Assembly (NCBI GenBank): GCA_004369045.1
Contig: ML213511.1
Location: forward strand, 751,128-815,127
Source of the DNA: Heliocybe sulcata
Taxonomy: Eukaryota; Basidiomycota; Agaricomycetes; Gloeophyllales; Gloeophyllaceae
Length of the DNA stretch: 64,000 bases
Direction: 5' to 3'
Numbering within the stretch: the stretch's first letter is position 1; each line of letters opens with the position of its first letter. Below, piece after piece: positions 23,024-36,011 of the stretch. The notes below the pieces were generated by a model, which ran no database searches, had not been told where the DNA came from, and worked only from the letters and a program-made list of their open reading frames with translations. A program made the position numbers and the translations under genes.

Positions 23024-24120
23024 TGATACGCCTCTACATGGTTCTGGCCTCCGAAAACGCATTTCTAGGCTATTTTCGCAGATTCCCACGCTCTGTGCGA
23101 GAGTGAGCGTATCTGCGGCGTCGCGCTACGAGCAAAACTCGAGTTTCCATGGACTTTTCACTATTTCCGGCAATTCCCGACGACTCTCCGATCTCATTCG
23201 ACAACCGCTCCACTGCATTACATAAGCGCGCGTGCTCATCCCAGCCATCACGGCGGTGTGGCAATACCCTCCCGACAGCGGCGGTGTTGCACGGCGGTGC
23301 TGCGCGGCCTCGGCGGTGCCTTCGCATGTGCTGTCCATCAAGTTTTGAGTCAATTCCGAGGCTGTGCGTACCTTGCGGGCACCGGCGCGGCCTCCACACA
23401 GCCCATCAGCGCTTTTTGATGCGGCGCTGTGCGCGTTCCCACGCTCTTTTTGGTATGCGCCCACCTTTGCACATGGTCACTGTAGTGTACGGAGATTGTT
23501 CCCCTTGTCTGAGGTTTGTGATGGATCGTTTTTCAGGAGTAGTTTCACTTTGTTAGCATATGGTACTCGGTTCATTTGATTTTCTCTGTAGTATACTTAA
23601 GTCGGACTTCCCAACACTGTACCCTAGGTTAGCTTAGGCCTTAGGCTAGGTGACTGCCTCCCTGCGCAAATCTACTGTTCCCCTCTAAACTCTGCATCTC
23701 TTATCTCTCTGAGCTTACTGCATCTACTGTCTGTTGTCTCTGCATCACTGTGGTGCTGTTTCAGATTTCCGTCGCTGCTGCTGTCTGTGTCCTGCCAGAC
23801 ACCAGTTTCCCGTTTTCGCATTGTTCTATTTTTAGCATCTACATCTATTCTCAGTTAGCACGTGTTTCGCTTCTAGAGCACGCGACGTCGCATGCTGTCG
23901 TGTTTTGATCGCATTCTATTTTTAGCTTTTGATCGCATTTTCATTAGAGTATACGTGGTCTCGGCCCTATACCTTTCTATTGACTCCCTCCGAACGTTTA
24001 TCATACCCTTCGTCACCCCGGACCTCGCAGCCATCTAGCACCAAGGGATTGGTGCTATGCTTTGTGGTTGTTGTTCCCCTTTAGGTCTGTGTGGGTTTCG
24101 TCGTGTGTTCGTGCCTTTCA
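23024..24120 (+). mobile_element. LTR-like repeat, copy B, followed by internal sequence
   Basis: A 1,097 base copy of the same family, in the opposite orientation to copy A and very similar to it. It starts TGATACGCC and ends GTGCCTTTCA. The 4 base flanks differ (ACCG left, GCGC right), so it has no target duplication of its own. It is followed at once by sequence (24,121 on) that recurs at 57,310. This is what a 5' LTR joined to an internal leader would look like, and it sets the orientation used for the other copies. The element is broken: no second LTR in the same orientation is found nearby. Confidence 0.6.
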
Positions 24121-25213
24121 GCGCATACACTCACCGCTGGCAGCTCCTTGGAAAGCAAGCAACAACTCTACTGGTGACCCCAACCATTCATTCTGGCAGC
24201 GACATTGTGACTCTATTCCCCGCAGCATGGCAACACTCAGGCTATTCAGCAGGACACAGTTCAAATGGTCTATTCTCATCTTGCAGGCTATTCTTGGACA
24301 CAGCAACAACAACACATAAGCTCCAGTGGTCGGATCTTTCTGAACAGGTCACTGGTAACTTGGCACAACACAGCCCAGTCAGTACTGAGGAGTCTAGGCC
24401 ACGGTGGCATTCTAGATCGACCATCCCACTTGGTGTTCCGCCTGTCATTCCCCATCATCACCACATCACCCATCGGGGCACATGCTCAGGGCACTCATGC
24501 ACATCAATCACTGCCTCCATCATTGGTTTCTGGCACCCTCCGCATGATGCATCACCATCCTGACCCACTTCCTCTTTCAGCACGCCCATGCCCCTCTTAG
24601 GCAACTATGTCCGCCACCCATGTCCCTGTGGCATTGCCAAGCTGACACAAGGTCCCATACAGCATAGTGCGAGGACAAGACATGCCGCACATCTCAAGCT
24701 AGGACTCGAGTGTACTCATGCAGGCACCATGCCGTGAGGAGACTACGGGATTGGTAGAAGGAGTTAAATACAGGGTGGTTGGGGCGATACTCGCCTTGTG
24801 GACGAGTGCATGACACAGGAGATGGGTTGCGGAGAATGGCTTTTTGTTCATGTTCAACTGCAAGTAGTGTAGTGGCATTGTTTGTATTTAGTCTCTGTCT
24901 CTTTATCTGAAAAATACAAGTTATCTTCACTGTTCATATTTCAGTCTTGGCATCAGAGTTTCCTCTTGAGAATAAGGCTAGCGTCTGCCTTCTGATTTCA
25001 CCCAGAGTTTACCATGACAAGTAAGTCTCACAACTTTGAGTAATCCTAAGTCCAGCCTTGTGCGCTGACAGTGTCATTATTTGCATTCAAGTCCCTTCAG
25101 GTTTTAGAGTCCTGCACAGCACCCTGACAGCACTGTGTGCGCATCTTAATTGCATCACAAAGGCAATCCCAAAAATGCTCCCTCTGAGTCTGCACGACCA
25201 AGCACACGCGACC
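24121..25213 (+). mobile_element. Internal-region relic following LTR copy B
   Basis: This segment matches 57,310-58,400 over most of its length. Shared landmarks are CAGCTCCTTGGAAAG, a TGGTGACCCC box ~55 bases in (primer-site-like), ATTCTAGATCGACCATCCC, AAGCTAGG plus a cluster of basic codons, and AAAATACAAGTTATCTTCAC. Almost every CpG of the 57 kb copy is TpG or CpA here, so this copy is older or longer methylated. It looks like the leader and start of a retroelement interior, heavily broken. No protease, integrase or reverse transcriptase is seen. Confidence 0.5.
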
Positions 25214-25904
25214 ACCTTATGTAGTACCTGTATTGTAACACATGCCAGTAAGTTGTTGGCAGCAAGTTATGAGTTTAGCACTGCAGATGGTTACTGGCCA
25301 GCATTATAATGCAGCAGCTACCCAATAAAAGTGAATGTTACTTCAGCCTCCTACAATATGTCCTGATTTTTCCTGATTTCTTTGGATTTTTTAGGGCCCT
25401 CCTAGCCAGATTTTCCTATTTTGGATATGTTTTTTTCGGCAGTATCATCCCATATGTCATGTTCAAGAGAAGCCAGGATTTACTGGGATTTTTTTCTGAA
25501 TTTTATCAGCCACCTATCCATATGTTCTTCCAACTTCTCCGAATTTCCCATGCTCTGGTATGTTTTTCCGCAACCAATCCCTAGCCAGCCCAGGTCACAG
25601 GAATATATTCCCAAATTTTCGTTCTTTTTTGCATTTTTTAGGATTGTGTCATATGTTCCTCCATGTCCATATGTTTTTGTCCCCCCCCCCCAGGATATGT
25701 TCATCCTCCTCACATCAATCCTCTTTGGGATATATAATCCATCTGCACCCATTTTCGCATTTTCTCCCATTTTATTCACTTTTATTTGGGTAGCTGCTGC
25801 ATTATAATGCTGGCCAGTAACCATCCACAGTCACTACTGCTAAACTTGTAACTTGCTGCCAACAACTTACTGGCATGTATTACAATACAGGTACTACATA
25901 AGGT
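25214..25904. mobile_element. MITE-like element with ~120 base inverted arms
   Basis: The left arm 25,214-25,336 (starts ACCTTATGTAGTACCTGTAT) is the reverse complement of the right arm 25,774-25,904 with few differences. The ~440 base centre is T-rich, includes a run of 12 or so C at 25,680, and codes for nothing I recognise. Long arms with a non-coding centre fit a foldback or MITE-type DNA element. Flanking target duplications are not obvious. Confidence 0.6.
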
Positions 25905-27679
25905 GAACAGGCAATGCCAGTCCTGGTAAGCATATGACTGGAAGAAGCAACCAAGCCTCTGAGGCAGCCGATGCAACACACAGTGATGGTACCACACGAA
26001 GTCCTCAGTGGCACAGCGGGGAGTTACACCATTTCGGACATTACAATATGTTGATCAAAATGGAAATCAAATACATTTGATTTTGTAATTGATTCACTGA
26101 CCTGAGAAATGTATTATTTTTGGAACTCTTCACAGGTCCTTATATATCATCTATGGCAATTCCTTTTGCAGGATTGTATAGAAGAAATAAGAATACCATA
26201 CATAATGCCAGTGATATATATTCATCTGCAGTCAATTTAGGACGTGGCAAAGTTTGAGATTTAGGGAATTCCCTAAATGTTGTTTGTTAGATCTTATTAT
26301 GTATACAGTAATTCCATAAATACTACAAGATACATAATATCAGTTACTGACATTGCCCGAAATGGTTTTGGAAATCATGTATTCTGCAACCTTGCAAAAG
26401 GTATTGGCCCAGTAGCTGCCCAGTAGCCACCCGATAGCCGCCCAGTAGCCGCCCAGTAAGGGTTCATGAGAGGGCACACAAGATAGTATAACTTCATACT
26501 GTAAAGACTGGAAAGGATACATGTCAGGCTAATAGAATGTGGCACCCTGGCCAATATGTGAACATATGTCCTTGAGGCCTTGCATGTTTTTATCCAGCAA
26601 ACAGATGTTGACATGTCTATACTTGTTATAACAAGAGCTGGGGGCAACAGCAAGGCCCGCTCGTACAGAGTTAAGCTTCGAGGAATACAGGGCTCACATG
26701 ACTTCCATGGTTCGAGCACACCACAAGATGTCTGGTGACTTCAGAACAAGATGGTACACAGCACACTCATGTGTGTCACATTCACAACAGGGTGGTGTAC
26801 TTCCCCAGCTGAACATAAGTCTGATAGCGACCTCAAATATCAGCAAATAGATTCGCCTCAATGGACTACAGCACTTACACTTCATCATGGAATATGACAA
26901 TACCTGCCACATAGGAATGCACACTTGTGACCCAACGCTCTTGACAGTCAGTGCAGCACATGGTTGCTCGCCTGTCTCCATCTCGCGCAGACCAGTGGAT
27001 TCCACCTCTGGGAGGCAGTGGAAGCTGGTCAGTACAGTACAGGGTATACAGGGAAGGGTATGTGCTTGATCTCAGCAAGATGAACTCTCTCCTTGAACTC
27101 AGGCCATCTGGTGAGAGCATGGTGCATGGTGTGCTTGTGCTGATACAACTGAGGCAAGTGAGACGGCCAGAGGAATCACATTCTGGAAAGCCAAGTTATG
27201 GAGTACAGCAGACAGAACAGTATATGAGAGACAGGTTTTAGCATTGCCGTAGTTACTGCAGTAAGAGCAAAGCACGAGTTAGCAAGACCCGAAGTCAGTA
27301 CTGAATGCCAGTTGCAGGATGCATGAGTTGGAAGTGTGCAAGAAATAGGTCTGAATCATGGTTCTATGTCAGGGACTACAATGACCTGAAGGATCCCAAG
27401 TCTGCCCATCAGATGAAGACGCATACAGGCAACTTAATTGACCACAGGTTCTTCAAAAATTTTCCTCGCGAGGCAAAGGGCATGTATCCTCCGCAGCATA
27501 TCCTCTTGCATGTGACTTGCGAAGTGCCCGAGAACACAGGCTACATTGTGAACTCTACGCCCACATTCCGGCAGGACACCTTCAGCTGCTAGGTTGGAGT
27601 GGCCACCAGCGATTATGTGCAGAATCTGTGCAATGACATTGACATGTATTACATAAGGATAGTCTGTCTTTTGTTCCGC
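25905..27679. other. CpG-poor accessory DNA, no clear gene
   Basis: Open frames are short. One on the + strand at 27,305-27,592 (WFYVRDYNDLKDPKSAHQMK, ...) and one on the minus strand at 26,694-27,005 with several Cys residues look like gene relics, but I recognise neither. Tandem GCCCAGTAG units lie at 26,403-26,457. Confidence 0.4.
26403..26457. repeat. Short minisatellite of GCCCAGTAGCC-like units
   Basis: Five imperfect 11-12 base units (GCCCAGTAGCT, GCCCAGTAGCC, ACCCGATAGCC, GCCCAGTAGCC, GCCCAGTAAGG) lie end to end. Confidence 0.85.
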
Positions 27680-28996
27680 TGATGAACATGAACACACGAT
27701 GAAACCTGGAAAGAGGAAGACCTAAACAAACAACAACAACCACACACCAGCACCAATCCCTTGGTGCTGCCGCGGCTGCGAGGCCCCGGGAATCGAAGGG
27801 TATGAAAGTAGTTCAGAGGGAGTCAATGGGAAATATAGGACTGAGACCACAAGCCACAAGAGCGACATAGCAAAGCACTAAAAATAGAACAAGTGGCAAA
27901 AGCGACCAGGAGCAACGGAGAGCACTATAGAAGCGAAAATGCGCTGAACGCTAAAAATAGATGTAGACTCTAAAAATAGAATGAAGCAAAAAGACCTCTG
28001 GTGTCTGGCGGAACACAGACAGCAAAAGCTCTGAAAGAAACAGACAGAAAGTGCACAATGAGCGAAATAGCGACGTGTGGGAAAATATGATGAAGCGACA
28101 GCGGTGGGTGTAGCAACAGCTCTCAATAGCTGGCAATAGCTCGGGATGACTGGGGATGCAGAGCAGCGATGATTCGGAGAAGCGCAGGATAGTGAGTGAG
28201 GCTTGCCAGCAGTTTAGCGACAAGCAGCAGCTTTAGCGACAATTAGCGGGTTTGGCGACGATGAGCGAGATTAGCGACAGCGACGCAGGAGACTCAGACA
28301 GAGACGCAGGAAAGAGAGGGGAACACTGGATTGTGCAGGGAGGACGAGATACAAGCTCTGGGGGGGACTCTGGTAGCCTCAGTGACCTAAATTATGAGTA
28401 CAGGAGGTGCTACTCTAGTAGTCTACCTGCCTAAACCAAATATCCGAGGTCCCTGTGCTAAACAATAAGAACAATAGCTATATGCAAAACAATAAGATGG
28501 ACTAGACCAAACCCCGAACCTCAGAACAAGCTTCAAGAACTGCAGCATCCATATACGGAAGCGGCCGCTGTCCGACACAAGCGTGGGAATGTGCGCTCGT
28601 TGCATCAAAAGCGCTGCCGGATGATGAACAGTGCTGGCAAGGCATGCACACTCTCGGAAATGACTCGAGCTGACAGAGACTAGAATGTCGGCCATTGCCA
28701 AAGTGTTGCTGCATCGCTGCACCGCGCTGCTATGATGTGCCGCCAGCACCGATGCCAACAGCAATGCAGCGCTGCATATCGAGAGGCCAGCAACAGCCTG
28801 TGGAATGATTCGGAGAGGCTGTCGGGCAAGGTCAGAGCTCGGGAAAAGCCAGGAAATAACAGAAAAATCCATAGAAACTTGAATATCGCTTATAGTGCGA
28901 TGCTGCAGATACACTCACTATCGCACAGAGCGTGGGAATCTGCGCAAATGTAGCGAAAATGCGTCTTCAGCACTCAGAGACACGTAGGGTGTATTA
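27680..28996 (-). mobile_element. Solo LTR-like repeat, copy C (old)
   Basis: A diverged 1,317 base copy flanked by the 4 base duplication CCGC at 27,676-27,679 and 28,997-29,000. It keeps the family blocks CACCAATCCCTTGGTGCT, AAAAATAGA and CAGAGCGTGGGAATCTGCGC, but most CpG is lost and it has extra internal sequence. Its right end reads TA where other copies have CA. It is older than copies A and D. Confidence 0.6.
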
Positions 28997-29000
28997 CCGC

Positions 29001-30884
29001 GCAATGCTAAAATACTACAGTATGCTCCGCACTTTCCTCAGCGGTCACATTTCCTATGCCATGCAATGGAATGGCCCTTCCATCATTCTTGATGTGCCAT
29101 GCTTGGGCTCCATTGTCGCTGTCTATCAAGAGTGCCACACCTTGATGAACCAGGAGAAATGACTGGCAAGAGAGCAAACCTATGGTGCACCAATGTTGTT
29201 GACAAAGTGCCCAGCAAGGCAGAGAGGGAAGGACAAGGTGAGACGGCAGAGTGCACAGGTGATGGTGAGAAGAGGAGTATGCACGACGGCATTGCATGGG
29301 TGCTCGGAGAGGACGACTGTTCAATTTCGATGTTGGCAAACAGATTTTCGGTCCAGAGGGGGTTGCATGCAGGAACACCCATCTGTATCCTTGTCAGAAG
29401 GGCAGGCAGAAGGCCGAGGAACCAAAGCACAGCCTGGGAGGCTTGAATCTCCCTATGAGATCACAACAGTGCTTGGAGGAAATCGAGTCAGCTGCAAGAT
29501 GAGTGTGTTCAATGAGACGAATGAGTTAATGGTCTTGCGTGTTGTTCCCAAGGAGGACTGGCTATGGGAGCTGGCAAGCATAGTCAAGACTTGACAAGGA
29601 GGTGCAAGACCTGTCAGGGCTACCATGCCTTGGGGAGATAATGACCTTGTAAGGGCTCCCCTTCAGCCACCGTGACGTGACGTCACGTGTCATGCAGAGC
29701 AGCCACTTGTGTTTTGCACTTGTTGAAGGGTCCCTTAACCTATTCCTCTTTGGAACTCCCTTCAACAATGTGCAGATAAGCCCTTAGATACCATTAGAGG
29801 ATGTATCTAGTGCTCATAGGTGTATATATTTGCTTTGAAACTCCCTCCAACAATGTGCAGCCTTGCCAGCTCACTGGTTGTTAAGGTAGCCCTCACAGAC
29901 CTTGTAAAATAGAACAAGAAATCAGTCAATGGTTCTTGATGAAAAAAATTCAAAAAGTGTACCATAGTATGTTCACACCTAGATACTCTCGCAGACAGTC
30001 CATGCGGAGGTGCTCTAAACCATGCCATTGATGAGAAGAGGGACACAGGAGTAGACAAGGTGCAAGAGCAGTGAAGGCGGCCATGGTTGCATAGATGTTT
30101 GCACTGCACAATAAGATGGCAAATCAGCCAGTGGTCCTTCAGAGCAAAGTTCGAAATACGCACCATAGAGCACTTGCACCTAGCCTTGTGGCAGGTCACT
30201 CCACACGTTGGTCCAGGTTGCACTGTTGCCAGGGTGATGGACATGATGTCAGAAAGCATGTTGGAGTAATGGCGGTGGCTGGCATATGGCCCAGGCACCT
30301 GAACGCAGGACACAGTGAGCAGCAAGCCATGTGGACAAGTCAAAGCAGTGGGAATGGCAGTGGACCTGGACTGGAGGTGGAGGATGGGCGTTGGGAGAGG
30401 GATAGCATTGGCAGTGGGTCTGGGTCCGTACTCGGAGACAATTTTGAGTTTTGCAAGGCTGTGAATTCAGAAGGAAAGTGAGGATGCACCACATGCTGTA
30501 TGTCTCCATGCCAAATGGCCCCAGTCCATGACTGTGGCTCCTGCCAGAACCGAGCATGCTGCATCTCTCCCTATCACCCAGAATTGATGCAGCCTTCAGC
30601 TGTGCAGGTGGAGAAAAATTTGCATAATGAGGATACTGCTGGAGTCTATTCAGTAACAAATTAAATGGACACATGAGTGGACATACCTTGCAACACAAAC
30701 TGCGGATCTCCACTCCACTTGACTCACTCCATCCACTCAGCTCATCCAAGGTACTGAATTCTCCCTTCTGCTGCAGACCCTTCATATTTGACCATCCCAC
30801 TGGTGACTTTGTTTGTGTTTGCATGGAATGAGAGGGTAGTTCTGTAATGCACACAATTAATGATATGTATAGAAAGGACTGCAA
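29001..30884. other. CpG-poor accessory DNA, no clear gene
   Basis: Several overlapping open frames of 100-226 codons exist on both strands, mostly because the DNA has few stops in C-rich minus-strand frames. None shows a family motif I trust. The 226-codon frame at 30,249-30,929 (-) is opposite the PKS relic and is likely a shadow. Confidence 0.4.
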
Positions 30885-31340
30885 CACTGCTCTTGTGGAT
30901 GGCATCAACATCATCAGCAGCCCTGACATGAGTGGTAGTCAGATGTTCCTGGGTCTGGACAGAGGCCACTTCCTGAGCCAGACAGGCTAGTGCAAGGTGT
31001 TTGATGCATCTGTGGACAGATACTTGAGCAGTGGAGGCTGTGGGCTGTCTGTGATGAAGTGGCTGTCTGCTGCTATTTCTGAGAAGGACAATAGCCTTGG
31101 TGTTATTTGCAGCATTGAGGTGAACTAGAGCAGCAATGCACACTCAATCATGCACCCACATGCGCTGATGCAGGTGAACCTCTTCCATCAGGTGCTTGCA
31201 CAGACTGGCATCGACCCGCACTGCGTGAATGTGGTGAAGGTGCATGGGACAGGGTCGCAGGCTGGGGACCTGATTGAGCTTGAGATTATCTGGAATGCCT
31301 TTGCAGTGAGGAGGGCAAACTGCATACTTCCAGACTCAAG
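30885..31340 (+). pseudogene. Relic of a polyketide synthase ketosynthase domain
   Basis: About 150 codons of a fungal iterative PKS ketosynthase domain, broken in a few places. Recognisable pieces in order are [62 protein letters not shown] and VHGTGSQAGDLIELE. The last corresponds to the family's EAHGTGTQAGDPIE. The rest of the synthase (SAT, AT, ACP and so on) is not in the window, so this is an isolated fossil fragment, not a cluster. The surrounding DNA is CpG-poor repeat sequence. Confidence 0.75.
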
Positions 31341-34300
31341 CAGCCAGTCCTCTTCACCTCTCTGCCAATGCCGAGAAATGGTGGAAATACGAGGGCCAAT
31401 CAATGAAAGTCTTCACATTACGCATCCACTGGATCTGCTGCTGTAGGCAGTCCAGGGACCAGACATAGATTGCATTGTGGTGCTTATCGAGCACCTTGGC
31501 AGTGACTGAAGGCTGCATCGCTGATGCCAGAGCATGGTCAGCGATGTCACCAAATTTGTCTGGACATGCAATTGTATCGACCACTGAGGTCCGGCTAACC
31601 AGATAACATCTTTGTCGAGTTTTTTGCTGCAAGCATGGAAGCAAAAATGAGCATATTATAACCTTGAGAGTATGCCATGACAAACCTGATGACATTTGGC
31701 TCCTTCACAAGAACAGCATCTGATAGTACAGATAGTACAAGTTCGGCTGTCTGACCTCAATACTGCACTACTGTTGGGACAGTCGAGTCTCAGACACTAA
31801 CCACCGTCTGCATGCAGTCAGCCTGGTACCAGTGTCAAATAGTGGATAGAATGGCCTAGGGTGGATGGGGAGAATAATGTAAATCAAGAAACATACACTA
31901 GGATGTATTATTGAGTGATCTGGTTAGTCCTCAGTGATTACAAACATGCTCAGCATGGCCAAGACAGTGGTATCCAGGTATACTGCCCTGGCTGTTAGAT
32001 AGATGTTACTGCTAACTCTAATTATTTCAGTCTGCTATACTGCTCAGAACCACCCCTGGAGGTGCCCTAGAAGGGGTACTAGGCAAAAGCGGTATCTGGT
32101 GATGTAGTGAATGGATCCACCTGGGGTCTTGAGCAAGTATGGAGGGTCATATGGGAAGATCATGCTCTCAAAATATCCCAGCCTGTACCCCCCTGTACAC
32201 GCCCATCCGTGCGAAGTCAGTCTTCCACCGATACTGGACGCCAGCTGTTGCTGCGGCACCATCGCCAATCTTTGTCCAAGGTCGGCTTGGCATTGGACCA
32301 ATACCCGACCGGAACATAAAGTTGGGATCGTGCAATTGAAGTACTGGAATGACCTCTGCCTCAAGCATCAAGTTGACATTGAGCGGAGACGTTCCCGTAA
32401 GTGTACGCTCATGCTGTAGGGATGTCGTCTCTTTGCTGCCCTGACATTACTTTGGTGACATGTATATGTTGCTAGTAGCATATGTTTGATAATGGAGACT
32501 CCCAAGACAATAAACATGTATTAGAATGGCATAGTGATATAGCTAAAGATAAAATCATCTATCAGGGGGTTTTGTATGCACTAAAGCAGTGAGCCCCCCG
32601 CTGGGTACCTTCGACAGTCATCACGAGCTCATCCACCTTCATGTTGTCGCCAGTCTTCTAGTGTTCTATGATCTGTGAGAAGCAGCCCAGCTGTCGAGCA
32701 TAGAATCAGCAGCGGGTATCTTAATCGAAACATGAATACTCACTTTGACGGCTCGACTGACCCATGCTCATATTCCTCGCGTGTCTCCTCGAGCAGCCTA
32801 TCAACAACACTCCAGGCAGCCTCGGTATCCAACACAAGTGTAGTGTCCTCAATCACTGCTTAGTAGGCAACTCGACAGCAGATGAGCTGAGCTGTGTACC
32901 TTGGCGTATAGATTCTCGCAGAGCATAGGGATCCTTATGTTGTGCGGAGCTGAATGTCCAGGATTGAGACGGCCAAAGCTCTGTAAGGTCTCCAGATGTG
33001 AATATTGTGAGATTCTATGTGTATTCCGGAATGGATATACATACCAGCTTAGCCATGATACCCGTTAATGTTCTTGCCGAGCCAGGCATCTCTGCTTTAC
33101 CATGACACAATGTTTTTAGCAAACCGCTTCCGGGAGCTTGTCAGATTGCTAAATAAAGAGTAAGGACAGATGTTAGCCAGTCTCAAGTGCAACGGTCTGG
33201 TAGGACTGTGTCACTTGCAGATCTGGCTTGGGCACAATATTGCCACCCAGGTGACAGAGACTCGGACTTGACTCTCAATGAGGCCAGTAATGGATACCAT
33301 GTCACGAGAAGTGATATGAAATGATGGAAAGAAGGGAGATTGAAGGTGGAAAGGGACTGGCAAATGAGCAAGGATGGTGCAAGTTCCCAAGTTTGAACTT
33401 TGAACAGGGGCCATGAAAATTGCAGACTTTGCACCAACCGTGGGATCCTGAGTCACATGCACACGCAGCACGCAAACACCTCATTTGCCAGGACTCGCCG
33501 GTGCAAAGCAACCATGCAAATGGCAGCGGACTGCTCAGCGCTCAGCGCTGAGCTACGGCATACTTAAGATTGAAGCTTAGCACTTCACATATACAATTGT
33601 CATTTTGTCCTATGCACATAAGCGCCAGCGCTGTCACGGTTTTCCATGCAATGCTTGTCAGGTATCATCTTACGACATACTATTGGTATCAACCGGGAGC
33701 TCAATCTGACGTCCTGGCAGACAACAAGTAGAGATCTGGATTCCGACATTGATTCGTCCTCAAGCAGGACATTCCGACAACGTTGGAGTCCGACAGCAAT
33801 TTGGTATCCCGACTCCAATCTCGCGACAATGCATAGCTAAATTGGGTGTGTAGGGGTGGCAAAATCGAAAATACATTTTTGCAGCTGGCAGTTGAAATCA
33901 AGTTTTGTCTGCAATGAAGAGCTATGGGACCCCTTATAGAGCCCTGAGAAATCCCACATCAGTAGCCCCCATAGCTGGATCCCTACAGCTACCACAAATC
34001 ATCTTGATTGCAAGAAACTACTACTAGATCTAGGACCAGGAAGAAATTTGGATCTAGGTGACCACCCTGTTGCATATGAACTATTTTGAGACTGTAGTAA
34101 CTAAGCAACAGCCATCAAATACAAGATCTATGAAAAATTTGGGTCTAAATGGCTACCCTATTGCATATGTAGTATTTTTAGAGTCTAGTAAACAAGGGTA
34201 CACAAAGGCCATGACATCATAGACCCGTACAAATTTTTCTGAGTTTTTTCTGATTTGTTCCTGATTTTATAGCAGTCCTGGAAGCTGTTTTGCCTATTTG

Positions 34301-34730
34301 GGACAGGATTCCCACCCTGGGTCCCTACAAAGGGGGGTCTACAAGAGGTTTACAAACTGCCTACAAATGCTTATGAGAAGCTACAAGAGGTCTACAAAGG
34401 GTCTACAAACTGCTTACAAGCAGCTACAAGAGGTCTACAAGGGGTCTACAAGACCAGTTACAAGGACCAGTATGGAGCTACAAGCCATCTACAAAAGTGC
34501 TTTCAGAGCTACAAGAGCCTACAAGGCTAGTTACAAGCCCATTACAAGAAGGGCCACAAGAGGGCTACAAGCCATCTACAAAGCTACAAGCCTTCAGGCC
34601 TTTACAACCTTGCTAGCTATGTAGGTCTTATCTTGACAATGGACTTATGGATAGGACAGGCTATTTGTTAACAAATAAACTGCTCACAACTCTGAACTGA
34701 TGGGTCCAGCAACTAGAGGCTTGACCGAGT
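31341..34730. other. Accessory DNA with unrecognised gene scraps
   Basis: Scraps that look protein-derived but that I cannot name are: 31,380-31,695 (-), with PDKFGDIADHALASAMQPSV; 32,050-32,320 (-), with YLLKTPGGSIHYITRY; and 32,600-32,870 (-), with LVLDTEAAWSVVDRLLEETR, whose CpG content is higher than its surroundings. The TACAA minisatellite at 34,320-34,618 is listed separately. No intact gene is seen. Confidence 0.4.
34320..34618 (+). repeat. Irregular CTACAAG minisatellite
   Basis: About twenty copies of CTACAAG or TTACAAG, spaced mostly 9-18 bases, often as GAGGTCTACAAGGGG. One frame (34,298-34,624) stays open throughout and would read as a Tyr-Lys-rich repeat, which follows from the unit itself and is not evidence of a gene. 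Confidence 0.8.
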
Positions 34731-34984
34731 CTCACAGCAGTAAGAACTGCTCTGAGAATACGTTCAGCGAGGACACAACTGGGTCGACAATCTTGATGTT
34801 GCAGTCTTACACCAGTAGGAAGTGCTCTGAGGAATGCGTCCAATGTGAGGAAATCTTGACAATGAGGAGAACATTGACACTGAGGTAGGCATGTGGTTCT
34901 CACAGCAGTAAAACTGTGGTGAGATGGTACTGCATTAGTGGGCATCCAGTGTCACGAGCGAGTAGACGTACAGGCATGACACAA

Positions 34985-35310
34985 AACTGCAAGACTGTCA
35001 GGATAGCCTGGCCATCAAGGTGGTATGTCCTGATGCAATGGGCTTTGCAAGTTGTAGAGACCATGCTCCCCCCTGATGTCAATGGCACCAACCTGCAATG
35101 CCAGCTCCCACCCGACAACAACCTCCATCTTGCCCGCTGCAGACTTGGCAACCAAGTAATGTGTCAAGCAACCAGGCACCCACAGCCAGGCCTCACAGCA
35201 GTAAAAACTGCTTTGATGCATACATCCACCATAATACAATATTGGTGACAGGGCATCTTGACATTGAGGCAGGCATCTGGGTCCTGCTGCAGTAAACCTG
35301 CAGTGAGACA
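34985..35310 (-). repeat. Left inverted repeat flanking the JmjC gene
   Basis: About 325 bases matching 38,353-38,640 in reverse complement. A shared core around 35,046-35,098 covers GAGACCATGCTCCCCCCTGA and the bases after it almost without change. The right copy lacks ~40 bases of this one. It includes palindromes 4 and 5 of the family. Confidence 0.8.
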
Positions 35311-36011
35311 GCAAAGGGAGCAGGGGAGAAGCTGCACATCAGCAAGAGATTGCAATGAGTTTGAACACAACTGGGTGTTTCCTGGCACATGGGATGTGGT
35401 GTGCATGCAGACTTAGCAGTTTCACGCCCATTTGATGGGTGCTTAAACTGTAATTTATCCTGCTGCCCTTCGTTATGCGCGGCATCTCAATTTTTCTTCT
35501 TTGAATATAGGCAGAGAGCTTGTAGAGTACCAGATACTTAGTCAAATGGCAAAGGTGTAATGATACCAATATGAGATGTCTACAATATGGGATTTTGGTG
35601 TATTCAGTCCAGAGTCAAACACGGTACTGCTTTGCATCAAGATGGTCAACAAATCACTAGTGCATGCAGGGATTTGAGGAACTCCTTCTTCAGAAGCATA
35701 TGGAGGCTGTGAGCTTCCCCTTTCTCCAAGCAAAGTTGGTGCTTTTCCACACTGGCCATGAATTAGTGACAACTGACTGAAGGGATGGTTGACTCACAGA
35801 TGATGGACAAGCCTGGTCTGTGCAAACCCCATCTGCTCACATGCATGCAGCGGCACCGGGCACAGGAAGTCATGGTCTGGCTGAGATGACCTGAGGGCCT
35901 GCTTTTGCTGTGCTTTGCGCCTTAAGCACCTTTCCTTTCTTTTCTGCATTCACTTTTCTATTTTGTGATTGGCACCAGATAAAGTTGGACATTCTTTCTG
36001 GTCAACTAGCA

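Noticed and set aside
19355-24120. Copies A and B as the terminal inverted repeats of one 4.8 kb DNA transposon
   Set aside because: Copy A has its own GCGT target duplication and TG...CA ends, so it inserted alone; copy B lacks a matching duplication with A.
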